Of a stretch of 8,760 bases of DNA, positions 1 to 7,072 are shown in pieces. Position numbers and translations under genes: made by a program. This DNA comes from Anaerolineae bacterium (lineage in GTDB: Bacteria > Chloroflexota > Anaerolineae > Anaerolineales > UBA11858). The stretch spans positions 1-8,760 of the forward strand of contig RFKO01000179.1 of the NCBI GenBank assembly GCA_003694235.1, read 5' to 3'. The notes beneath the pieces are model-generated. The model had not been told where the DNA came from, did not search any database, and worked only from the letters and a program-made list of their open reading frames with translations. Each line of letters begins with the position of its first letter. The first letter of the stretch is position 1.

Positions 1-840
1 GGCGACGGCGGCGAATTCGTCCTCCGGGTGTTCCCCCTCGAAGGAGAGCACATCCATACCCACCAGTTTCGCCACGCCACGGTACATCGGGTAAACCGCG
101 ACACAGGCGGCTTTCAGGCCATAGGCCTCGGCATAGGGCGTCAGCGCCGGGTCGGTGGCGAAGCCGCGCAGGGTGACGCCGTTGGCCCGCCGGTGCCCGG
201 CCAGGGCTTTGCGCGCCTCAGAAACCCATTGGTTGAACAGGTCGGCTGCGCGTTGGGCTGCGGGGGCGGCGGCTTGAACGGGCAGCGGCGGAACGCCGGT
301 CTTCTGCGGGTCGGTGTCCAGCAGGCGGTGATCCAGCCCCTCGCCGCGCATCACCACCGTGAAGCGGTATTCCTTGACCTGGCGCACCTGCATTTCCACG
401 CCGGGAATGTGGATGGCGGCCAGCTTTTCCACCAGAGGGGCGGCCTCCTGGCTGCCGATGCGGCCGGCGCGCCGGTCGAGAATTTTCCCCTCGCCGTCCA
501 GCGTGCAGAAGTTGCCGCGGGCGGCCACATCGCCGGGGCGCACGTCCAGCCCTACGCCGGCGGCGGAGAGCGCGCCGCGTCCCACCTGGTGAACCAGCGG
601 GTCGTAGCCGAACAGCGCCAGATGCGCCGGGCCGGAACCAGGTGTGATCCCCGGCTTGATGGGGATGGTCTGCCCCAGCGCACCTTCGGAGGCCAGGCGA
701 TCCATGTTGGGCGTGTTGGCGGCTTCCAGTTCGGTCGGGCCGCCGGGTTTCACGGGCAGCCCGCCCAGACCGTCCATCACCAGGAGCACGATTTTACTCT
801 GGCTGTCTTGCAGCAGGGGATGAAGGTATTCGTAAGGCAT
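1..840 (-). CDS. apgM: 2,3-bisphosphoglycerate-independent phosphoglycerate mutase, archaeal type (partial, 3' end outside window)
   Basis: Reading the minus strand from the ATG at 840 gives 280 codons without a stop up to the window edge. The family usually has about 400 residues, so roughly the last third is missing. The enzyme interconverts 3- and 2-phosphoglycerate in glycolysis and gluconeogenesis in the cytoplasm, without the bisphosphoglycerate cofactor, using a two-metal alkaline-phosphatase-type fold. Seen directly: the metal-binding start VMDGLGGLP (D23), NTPNMDRLASEG (residues 42-53), and the nucleophile segment TPGSGPAHLALFGYDP (residues 66-81) with S69 as the likely phospho-accepting serine. 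RGNFCTLDGEGKILDRRAGR (about 88-107) and the later LRGFATDP and YPMYRGVAKLVGMD segments also match ApgM. The start is chosen because the next Met (M22) lies inside the metal motif. No strong Shine-Dalgarno is visible upstream. The gene follows the ATPase gene on the same strand after 193 bases that contain a repeat, so co-transcription is possible but not shown. Family call is firm. Confidence 0.93.
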   Translation of the reverse strand, partial: MPYEYLHPLLQDSQSKIVLLVMDGLGGLPVKPGGPTELEAANTPNMDRLASEGALGQTIPIKPGITPGSGPAHLALFGYDPLVHQVGRGALSAAGVGLDVRPGDVAARGNFCTLDGEGKILDRRAGRIGSQEAAPLVEKLAAIHIPGVEMQVRQVKEYRFTVVMRGEGLDHRLLDTDPQKTGVPPLPVQAAAPAAQRAADLFNQWVSEARKALAGHRRANGVTLRGFATDPALTPYAEAYGLKAACVAVYPMYRGVAKLVGMDVLSFEGEHPEDEFAAVA

Positions 841-879
841 AGTAGAGTCTCTGTGATATCGGGGTTGGGGCGAAAACAC

Positions 880-1030
880 AACGCAGAGCCGTCAGGGAGC
901 AGAGACGCAGAGAAAAATCGCCGGATGCCATTTTGGGGTCTGGAGAAAATTTCTCTGCCTCTCCGCTCATCTCGCAACTCTGCGCCAGGAGAGAGCACTC
1001 GGTGAACTCCGTGCCTCTTGTGGTTCAAGC
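880..1030. repeat. Intergenic CAGAG/CTCTG-rich hairpin repeat, copy A
   Basis: This block fills most of the gap between the ATPase gene and apgM. It contains an imperfect inverted repeat: 899-918 pairs with 947-966 at 16 of 20 positions, the core being GCAGAGAAA against TTTCTCTGC. Further right are CTCTGCG (978-984), GAACTCCGTG (1004-1013) and GTGGTTCA (1020-1027). The same words occur in the same order and orientation in copy B at 8545-8670. Short open frames crossing it have repetitive, unconvincing translations. I infer a dispersed, non-coding repeat family able to fold as RNA or cruciform. Its edges are approximate, and no flanking target-site duplication was found. Confidence 0.65.
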
Positions 1031-1033
1031 GAG

Positions 1034-2134
1034 TCAGCGGATTGCCCGCTCGGTTTCCTTGTCGAAGATGTGCATGTTGGCCATGTTGAAGGTGACCTGC
1101 ACTGTATCGCCCATCCTGAAGCTGGTGCGCGGGTCTATCCGTCCGACGAATTCGTGCTCTCCGTTCTTGAAGAACACGAAAATTTCGTTGCCCATTAATT
1201 CGGTCACTTCCACTTTCCCTTCGACACGTTGCCCGATGATGCCGGGGGCCTCGAAGTTGGGGTCGTAGATGTCTTCCGGGCGCAGGCCGAAGACCACGCG
1301 CTTGCCGACGTGCGGCATGTAGGTTTCGGTACGATCTTCGGGAATTTGCACGCTGAAGCTGCCGGCATCGACGAACACTTTGCCGTTATCGGATGTCAGC
1401 CTGGCATCGAAGAAGTTCATCGCCGGCGAACCAATGAAGCCGGCCACGAACAGGTTGTCGGGTTTGTCGTACAGGTTCTGCGGCGTATCCAGTTGCTGCA
1501 ACACGCCATGGTTGAGCACGGCGATGCGCGAGGCCATGGTCATGGCCTCTACCTGATCGTGGGTGACGTAGATGAAGGTGGCCTCCAGGCGTTGGTGCAG
1601 TTTGGTGATCTCGGTGCGGGTTTGCACGCGCAGCTTGGCATCCAGGTTAGAAAGCGGTTCATCCAGGAGGAAGACCTTTGGCTCGCGTACGATGGCGCGT
1701 CCCACGGCCACGCGCTGGCGCTGACCGCCGGAGAGCTGGCGCGGCTTGCGGTCGAGCAGGTCTTGAATCCCCAGGATTTCCGCGGCTTCCTTCACCCGTC
1801 GGTCAATCTCTTTCTTGGGGTATTTGCGCAATTTCAGGCCAAAGGCCATATTGTCATAGACCGACATGTGGGGGTACAGCGCATAGGACTGGAACACCAT
1901 GGCGATGTCCCGGTCTTTGGGAGGGATGTCATTGACCACCTGGTCGTCGATCAGAATGCGCCCCTCGGTGACGTCCTCCAGGCCGGCCAGCAGGCGCAGG
2001 GCAGTGGATTTACCGCACCCCGACGGCCCCACCAGCACGAGGAATTCCTTGTCCTCGATGTGGATGTTGAGGTCGTTGATGGCCACGACATCGCCGAATC
2101 GTTTGGTGACGTGATCATAAGTGACGCTTGCCAT
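1034..2134 (-). CDS. ugpC: ABC transporter ATP-binding protein, MalK/UgpC/MsmX family (carbohydrate importer ATPase)
   Basis: A complete 366-residue cytoplasmic ATPase that drives a binding-protein-dependent sugar or glycerol-phosphate importer (CUT1 type). All ABC motifs are present and intact: Walker A GPSGCGKST (36-44), Q-loop Q82 in VFQSYALYPHM, signature LSGGQRQ (134-140), Walker B VFLLDEP (154-160) with catalytic E159, D-loop SNLD (162-165) and H-loop H192 in YVTHDQ. After about residue 235 comes the regulatory TOBE-type region with FIGSPAMNFF and FGLRPEDIY, diagnostic of this family. The ATG at 2134 is supported by AAAGGAG ten bases upstream and by alignment with the family start. No permease or solute-binding gene is adjacent, and its neighbours are mutS (divergent) and apgM. 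It may therefore serve several importers, as MsiK and MsmX do; that is inference. The transported substrate cannot be read from the sequence, and the symbol names the family rather than a proven glycerol-phosphate role. Confidence 0.93.
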   Translation of the reverse strand: MASVTYDHVTKRFGDVVAINDLNIHIEDKEFLVLVGPSGCGKSTALRLLAGLEDVTEGRILIDDQVVNDIPPKDRDIAMVFQSYALYPHMSVYDNMAFGLKLRKYPKKEIDRRVKEAAEILGIQDLLDRKPRQLSGGQRQRVAVGRAIVREPKVFLLDEPLSNLDAKLRVQTRTEITKLHQRLEATFIYVTHDQVEAMTMASRIAVLNHGVLQQLDTPQNLYDKPDNLFVAGFIGSPAMNFFDARLTSDNGKVFVDAGSFSVQIPEDRTETYMPHVGKRVVFGLRPEDIYDPNFEAPGIIGQRVEGKVEVTELMGNEIFVFFKNGEHEFVGRIDPRTSFRMGDTVQVTFNMANMHIFDKETERAIR

Positions 2135-2144
2135 TGGTCTTACA

Positions 2145-2151
2145 CTCCTTT
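2145..2151 (-). promoter_or_regulatory. Ribosome binding site of the ABC ATPase gene
   Basis: On the minus strand this reads AAAGGAG, a near-perfect Shine-Dalgarno, with 10 bases between it and the ATG at 2134. It decides the start of the ATPase gene. Confidence 0.8.
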
Positions 2152-2172
2152 CGTCGCATGTATAGTGATCTT

Positions 2173-2178
2173 ATTATA
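2173..2178 (-). promoter_or_regulatory. Probable -10 box of the ABC ATPase gene in the divergent mutS/ATPase control region
   Basis: The minus strand reads a perfect TATAAT here, inside an AT-rich island (2159-2180) in otherwise GC-rich DNA. Transcription would start near 2166, giving a leader of about 30 bases that carries the ribosome binding site. No good -35 hexamer lies at 16-18 bases; the closest TTGACA-like word, TTTACA, is 21 bases away. The promoter may therefore be weak or activator-dependent. The same island reads TATTAT on the plus strand (2172-2177) and could also serve mutS. Confidence 0.5.
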
Positions 2179-2232
2179 CCTGAATCCAGTTGCCTCTTGT
2201 GTAAATATCGCCCTCCCCTTAAAATCTCAGGC

Positions 2233-4809
2233 ATGTCGAAGAACCGCGTCACTCCCGTCCGGCAACAATATCTGGATATCAAGCGGCAGTATCCTGATAC
2301 CATCGTGTTCTTCCGCCTGGGGGATTTCTATGAGACGTTCGATGAAGATGCGCAGATTGTCTCCAAAGAGCTGGAAATTGTGCTCACTTCGCGCAATGTG
2401 GCTAAAGGGGTGCGCGTGCCGATGGCCGGCATACCGCATCATGCGGTGGAGAATTACCTGGGACGCCTGATCAGCAAGGGATATCATGTAGCCATCTGCG
2501 AGCAGGTTGGCGACCAGCCGGTCAATGGCCTGATGCCGCGCCAGGTGGTGCGGGTGGTCACGCCGGGCACGGTGATCGAACCGGGGCTGTTGCCCGGTGA
2601 TGCCAACAACTATCTGGCCTGTGTTGTGCTGGAAGAACGGCGCGGCGCGCTGGCGTATGTGGACATCACCACCGGTGAGTTCTCCGCCACCGAACTGCAG
2701 GGGGAGAACCTCTTGGAGACGCTGCGGGCCGAATTGATCCGTCTGAAACCGGCGGAAATTCTGCTCCCCGACGGGTTGGAGGCGTCCCCGGCCTGGATCG
2801 GTCATCCCACCTCCTGGCCCTCCTGGCGCTTTGAGTTTGCCCGCTGCGAGCAGGCCTTGCTCGACCATTTCAAGGTGGCCTCGCTGGACGGTTTTGGGAT
2901 GCGCGGCAGGCCGCTGGCGGTGCGCGCCGCGGGGGCGATTGTGCAGTATCTGGGCGAGACCCAGCCGGCCGCGCTCAACCTGCTCACCGGCCTGAGCACC
3001 TATCACCTCTCTGAGTTCATGACGCTGGATGCTGCCACGCGCCGCAACCTGGAATTGACCGAAACGCTGCGCGGCTCGAGCGATGGTTCGCTGCTCAGCG
3101 TGCTTGACCGCACGGTGACTCCGATGGGGCGGCGGTTGATGCGCAGCTGGGTAAGCAAGCCGTTGCTGGATGTCGAGAAGATCCGCGCCCGGCAGGAGGG
3201 GGTGCAATTTTTCTTCGATGACGGACTGGTACGGGCAGAATTCCGCCAACAACTCAAGGGGCTGGGTGACCTGGAGCGGCTGGTCAACCGCGTGGTGGCC
3301 GGTACGGCGCAGCCGCGCGATCTGGTGGCTTTGCGCGGCGTGCTGACGCGCCTGCCGGAAATACGCGCTACCCTTCCAGAGACCACACCTGCGCTGGACG
3401 CCATTCTACAGGACTTCCATCTTTGTGCCAACGAATTGCGCTTGCTGCAATCGGCGCTGGAGGACGAACCTCCGGCCGTGCTCGGCACCCCTGGCGTGAT
3501 CCGCCCGGGTTATTCTGCAGAACTGGACGGCGTGCTGGACGCCACCCGTCATGCGCGGGAGTGGATCGCCAACCTCGAACCGCTGGAGCGCGAGCGGACG
3601 GGCATCAGCTCGCTCAAAGTGGGATACAACAAGGTCTTCGGCTACTACATCGAGGTCACCAAAGCCAACACCGATCTTGTGCCCTCGGACTACATTCGTA
3701 AGCAGACGCTGGTCAACGCCGAGCGCTACATCACGCCGGAGTTGAAGGAATACGAAAGCCTGGTGCTCAACGCTGAGGAGCAAATCAAGGAAATCGAACG
3801 GCGTCTGTTCCACGAGCTTTGCCGTCAGCTGGCGGCCTCGGCAGGGAAGTTACTCGCTACGGCGCGCTCGCTGGCGCAGTTGGATGTGCTGGCTGCGCTG
3901 GCGGAGGTGGCCGCTGCCGAGGGATATGTGCGCCCCGAGGTGGTGGAAGAAGATGTTTTCGAGGTGGAAGGCAGTCGGCATCCGGTGGTGGAACATACCC
4001 TCCCCGCGGGCAGACGCTTCGTCCCGAATGACATTGTTTTCGAGCCGGGGGAGCGCATTCGCATCATCACCGGGCCGAATATGTCCGGCAAGTCAACCCT
4101 TTTGAGGCAGGCAGCCCTGATCGCGCTGATGGCCCAAATGGGCAGCTTTGTGCCGGCCCGCAAAGCGCGGCTGGGAATTGTGGACCGCATCTTCACCCGC
4201 ATCGGCGCGCAGGATGAGATCCACGCCGGTCAGTCCACCTTCATGGTCGAGATGGTGGAAACGGCCAACATCCTGCACCACGCCACGCCGCGCAGTCTGG
4301 TGATCCTGGATGAGATCGGGCGCGGCACCAGTACCTATGATGGCGTCTCTATCGCCTGGGCGATTGTGGAGTACATCCATAACCACCCAAAACTGCGCTC
4401 GCGCACGCTCTTCGCCACGCATTACCACGAACTGACGCAACTGGCCGACCTGCTGCCGGGGGTGCGCAATTACAACGTGGCGGTCAGCGAGGCGGATGGG
4501 AACATCGTCTTTCTTTACAAAATCGTACCCGGCGGCGCCGACCGCTCCTATGGCATTCACGTGGCGCAGCTGGCCGGTCTGCCCGGCCCGGTCATCCAAC
4601 GGGCGGATGAGATCTTGCGACAACTGGAGGCGACTTCGGGGAAGACCGTGGAGATCGACCCCAACGCGCCGCAGCAACTGGCCCTCTTCCCGGAGACCAA
4701 TCCGCTGCTGGAAGAGTTGAAACAACTGGATTTGAACACCCTTTCCCCCATCGAGGCGCTGAACCGGCTCTACGAGTGGCAGAAGAAATTCCTGCAGGCG
4801 CAAGAGTAA
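2233..4809 (+). CDS. mutS: DNA mismatch repair protein MutS
   Basis: A complete 858-residue MutS, the usual length for MutS1. It recognises base mismatches and small loops in newly copied DNA and starts repair with MutL. In order: mismatch-binding domain I with FFRLGDFYETF, where F32-Y33-E34 is the Phe-X-Glu motif that stacks on the mispair; connector, lever and clamp domains, including GYYIEVTKAN; and the ATPase domain with Walker A GPNMSGKST (614-622), Walker B LVILDEIGRGTSTYDG (D693, E694) and FATHYHEL. Near the C-terminus QLALF (815-819) resembles a beta-clamp binding motif, followed by a helical tail (SPIEALNRLYEWQKKFL) typical of the dimer/tetramer region. The ATG at 2233 is chosen because the protein then begins MSKNRVTPVRQQYLDIK, as MutS proteins do. 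An in-frame ATG at 2128 would add 35 unrelated residues and overlap the divergent ATPase gene. Only a weak AGG precedes the start. No mutL is nearby. Confidence 0.97.
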   Translation: MSKNRVTPVRQQYLDIKRQYPDTIVFFRLGDFYETFDEDAQIVSKELEIVLTSRNVAKGVRVPMAGIPHHAVENYLGRLISKGYHVAICEQVGDQPVNGLMPRQVVRVVTPGTVIEPGLLPGDANNYLACVVLEERRGALAYVDITTGEFSATELQGENLLETLRAELIRLKPAEILLPDGLEASPAWIGHPTSWPSWRFEFARCEQALLDHFKVASLDGFGMRGRPLAVRAAGAIVQYLGETQPAALNLLTGLSTYHLSEFMTLDAATRRNLELTETLRGSSDGSLLSVLDRTVTPMGRRLMRSWVSKPLLDVEKIRARQEGVQFFFDDGLVRAEFRQQLKGLGDLERLVNRVVAGTAQPRDLVALRGVLTRLPEIRATLPETTPALDAILQDFHLCANELRLLQSALEDEPPAVLGTPGVIRPGYSAELDGVLDATRHAREWIANLEPLERERTGISSLKVGYNKVFGYYIEVTKANTDLVPSDYIRKQTLVNAERYITPELKEYESLVLNAEEQIKEIERRLFHELCRQLAASAGKLLATARSLAQLDVLAALAEVAAAEGYVRPEVVEEDVFEVEGSRHPVVEHTLPAGRRFVPNDIVFEPGERIRIITGPNMSGKSTLLRQAALIALMAQMGSFVPARKARLGIVDRIFTRIGAQDEIHAGQSTFMVEMVETANILHHATPRSLVILDEIGRGTSTYDGVSIAWAIVEYIHNHPKLRSRTLFATHYHELTQLADLLPGVRNYNVAVSEADGNIVFLYKIVPGGADRSYGIHVAQLAGLPGPVIQRADEILRQLEATSGKTVEIDPNAPQQLALFPETNPLLEELKQLDLNTLSPIEALNRLYEWQKKFLQAQE

Positions 4810-4829
4810 ATCCCTTCGCCCCAAAAGCA

Positions 4830-4854
4830 GACGGCGGACAACATGTCCGCCGTC
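4830..4854. terminator. Shared stem-loop terminator between convergent mutS and oxidoreductase genes
   Basis: GACGGCGGACA and TGTCCGCCGTC form a perfect 11-bp, mostly GC stem around a 3-base ACA loop. It lies 20 bases after the mutS stop and 21 bases after the oxidoreductase stop, almost exactly midway. On the minus strand it is followed closely by TTTT (after GC), which fits an intrinsic terminator for the oxidoreductase transcript. On the plus strand there is no T-run, so for mutS it may act less efficiently or just protect the RNA 3' end. Confidence 0.7.
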
Positions 4855-4875
4855 CATTGTCTGTGGTCAGATGGC

Positions 4876-7056
4876 TTACAGATGGCGTTTGACCACTTCC
4901 ACCACTTCCGGCAAATCGATGCCCAGTTCCTTGAGTTTCTCCAGGGTGGGGATGCCGTTTTTGTTCCAGCCGCGGCGCTTGTAGACCGCATCCATCATGG
5001 CTTCGTATTGCTCGTAGCGGTATTTGCGCAGCGCGGCCATTTTCTCCTCGGTGGTCATATTCTCCGGGTCGAGGCCGAGCAGCTCGCGCAACTGATTGTC
5101 GTAGCGCTCCTGCCGCGATTCATACTCCTCTTTGGTCACCGGCCCCATGGCGCGGTAGGGGACGTAGTCATGCTCGCGGGTGCCGAATCCCAGGCGCAGG
5201 TTGAAGACGCGCTGGAAGTTGTAAACCCGCTCGGATTGGGCAAGTAAATCCGCGGGGGTGGTCTTCTTGCCGGTCAATCCCTCGTACAGCCAGGTGTAGT
5301 TCTCCACGTGTTCGGGGACTTTGTGCGGCTCGTCGGTCTCGGCGTTGTCCTTGGGCTGGATGTCGTTCCAGGGGAGTTTGCACAATCCGTGGAGCGAGAA
5401 CCAGGTGCGCCACATGGGGAAGTAGTGCAGCGCCTCGGCCTTGTCTTCCCAGGTGGGCAGTTGCTTGTTGACCTGATCCATGAAAATCAACCAGGCCTCA
5501 TCGTGCTGGCCGCCTTTGAGCGCCAGACCGTAACCGCCTTGCTGGGCGATGGATTCTTTGGTCATGTACTCGGAGATCTCCAGCCCCTTGGTCTCCATGG
5601 CGATGTCGTTGAGGAAATCGGGATCGCCGCCGAATTCCTCGGCGAAATAGTGCTTCATGAAGCGCGTGCCCTGGCCGACGATCACGCCGAAGCCCTCGCC
5701 GCGCGCCATCTGGTGCAGAATTTCGAGCGCGGCTTTGGCGTTGCCCCACGTCAGATCGAGGCCGCCGGTTTTCTCGGCGTCCAGGATGCCGTATTCCCAA
5801 CATTCCATGCAGAAGGCCACGCTGTTGGCGAAGGAGATGGTATCCACGCCGTAGGTATCACAGTAGAAGTTGAGTTCCAGCACGGCCAGCGGGTCGAAAA
5901 TGCCCAGGTTGGCGCCCAGGCCGGCGGCGTTCTCGTACTCCGGCCCGTCCACCAGCACTTCCTGCCCGGCGTAGGGACCGGTCTGCAGCGGGAAGCCGTC
6001 CACGCCGTGCGAGCAGGAGAGCGTGCAGCCCGCCCAGCAGGAATCGTTGATGCCCTGGGTAAACTTGGCTTTCCATACCTCCGCGTCCAGATTGTGCGCC
6101 TCGGGATGCGAGCCGAAGCGGAAGTTGTGCACCGGCAGCAGGTCGAAGTGATCCATAATGCCCACCAGATGGGCGGTGCCGACTTTGCGCATCTGGTTCT
6201 GATGATCGTCCAGTTCGGCGATTTCCTTGTTGATGCGCTTGCCGGCCTTGCGGATCAGCAGCATGTCCACCGGGTTGTTGACCGTGCCGGAGAGGCTGTT
6301 GAATTTGACTACGATGCCCTTCAGCCCTTTATCTCGGAAGACGCGCCCGGTACCGCCGCGCCCGGCCTGCTTGACGCGCATCTCTTTGCGGCGCACGTCA
6401 TACCACGAGAAGTTGAGCGCCGCGTAGCGGATGTGATCGGCGGCCTGCCCTGCGGTCACGGTGGAGATACCGTATTTGCCGCGCTTGCCGGTGCCGTAAA
6501 TTTCGGCCAGTTCATTGGCGATCAGGTGTGAGTCGATGTCTTCCAATGGTGCGGTCTCGATGCTGATGTGACCAGTGTCGCCGTCGATCACGATGATGAC
6601 TTCGCCGAACACGTCCGCGGGGGCCTTGCCCTGGATCTCCAGCGCGTCGAAGCCGGAGAACTTGAGGTAAGGGGCGAAGTAGCCGCCCGCGTTGCTGTCG
6701 ATCACGCTCTTGGTCAGCGGGGAGAGAGTCACCACGGTGGCTTTGCCCAGGCCGGGATAGGCAGTCATGCCGCCGATCGGGCCGTTGGCGATGATCAGCG
6801 CGTTTTCGGGATCGTCCCATTGGGTGTCGTCGTTGATGGCGTTCCACAATAGCCATAGTCCGAAGCCGCGCCCGCCGGTGAACAGGTCTTTCATCTGCTG
6901 AGTGACCGGTTTCTCTTTAATGGTGAAATCTTCCAGGTTGATGTAAAGAGTGCGGTTGGCGTAGCCGCGCTCTACGGGGCGTAGCTCGTATTCGTATTCT
7001 GCCAGCACACGGTGGGCGGCTTTCAGTTCCTCGGCAGGTTTAATCAACATAGCCAT
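4876..7056 (-). CDS. Aldehyde:ferredoxin oxidoreductase family protein (tungstopterin, [4Fe-4S])
   Basis: A complete 726-residue member of the AOR family. These enzymes oxidise aldehydes to acids (or run the reverse) with ferredoxin, using a tungsten-bispterin and a nearby [4Fe-4S] cluster in the cytoplasm. Seen: after a roughly 30-residue leader, the N-terminal domain begins at GYANRTLYINL, then GGRGFG (61-66), NGPIGGMTAYPGLGKATVV (91-109), SNAGGYFAPYLKFSGFDA (121-138) and RGGTGRVFRDKGLKGIVVK (233-251). LLPVHNFRFG (306-315) precedes the cluster cysteines C340, C344 and C348. A pterin motif D400-TYGVD-405 and SLHGLCK (554-560) with C559, the expected fourth cluster ligand, follow. The C-terminal RVYNFQRVFNLRLGF and RRGWNKNGIPTLEKLKELG are typical endings. 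Length exceeds the roughly 600-650 of well-known members through the N-terminal leader and a charged helical stretch near 640-690. The start is fixed by AAGGAG eight bases upstream. The cysteine spacing and the second pterin motif are unusual (see findings). No ferredoxin-like partner or pterin-biosynthesis gene is adjacent. The substrate is unknown. Confidence 0.93.
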   Translation of the reverse strand: MAMLIKPAEELKAAHRVLAEYEYELRPVERGYANRTLYINLEDFTIKEKPVTQQMKDLFTGGRGFGLWLLWNAINDDTQWDDPENALIIANGPIGGMTAYPGLGKATVVTLSPLTKSVIDSNAGGYFAPYLKFSGFDALEIQGKAPADVFGEVIIVIDGDTGHISIETAPLEDIDSHLIANELAEIYGTGKRGKYGISTVTAGQAADHIRYAALNFSWYDVRRKEMRVKQAGRGGTGRVFRDKGLKGIVVKFNSLSGTVNNPVDMLLIRKAGKRINKEIAELDDHQNQMRKVGTAHLVGIMDHFDLLPVHNFRFGSHPEAHNLDAEVWKAKFTQGINDSCWAGCTLSCSHGVDGFPLQTGPYAGQEVLVDGPEYENAAGLGANLGIFDPLAVLELNFYCDTYGVDTISFANSVAFCMECWEYGILDAEKTGGLDLTWGNAKAALEILHQMARGEGFGVIVGQGTRFMKHYFAEEFGGDPDFLNDIAMETKGLEISEYMTKESIAQQGGYGLALKGGQHDEAWLIFMDQVNKQLPTWEDKAEALHYFPMWRTWFSLHGLCKLPWNDIQPKDNAETDEPHKVPEHVENYTWLYEGLTGKKTTPADLLAQSERVYNFQRVFNLRLGFGTREHDYVPYRAMGPVTKEEYESRQERYDNQLRELLGLDPENMTTEEKMAALRKYRYEQYEAMMDAVYKRRGWNKNGIPTLEKLKELGIDLPEVVEVVKRHL

Positions 7057-7064
7057 AAGCGCAT

Positions 7065-7070
7065 CTCCTT
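7065..7070 (-). promoter_or_regulatory. Ribosome binding site of the oxidoreductase gene
   Basis: Minus strand AAGGAG, with 8 bases to the ATG at 7056. A second ATG at 7050 is two codons inside, so 7056 is preferred by spacing. Confidence 0.8.
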
Positions 7071-7072
7071 TT

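Noticed and set aside
841..880. Promoter for apgM
   Set aside because: On the minus strand TTGTGT and GATATC are only 15 bases apart and both poor matches, which is too weak to claim.
28..1005. 325-codon plus-strand open frame opposite apgM
   Set aside because: The minus strand encodes a textbook ApgM, while the plus-strand translation is His/Gly/Arg-rich without motifs and runs into the repeat.
2128..2232. Upstream in-frame start for mutS
   Set aside because: It would add 35 residues unlike any MutS N-terminus and overlap the start of the divergent ATPase gene.
1229..2470. Long plus-strand open frame opposite the ATPase gene and running into mutS
   Set aside because: It is antisense to a gene with every ABC motif intact. 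Its His/Gly/Val-rich translation matches no family, and it is a common by-product of codon bias in GC-rich genes.
5308..6531. 407-codon plus-strand open frame opposite the oxidoreductase gene
   Set aside because: Antisense shadow of a well-supported gene, with no recognisable domain and no ribosome site.
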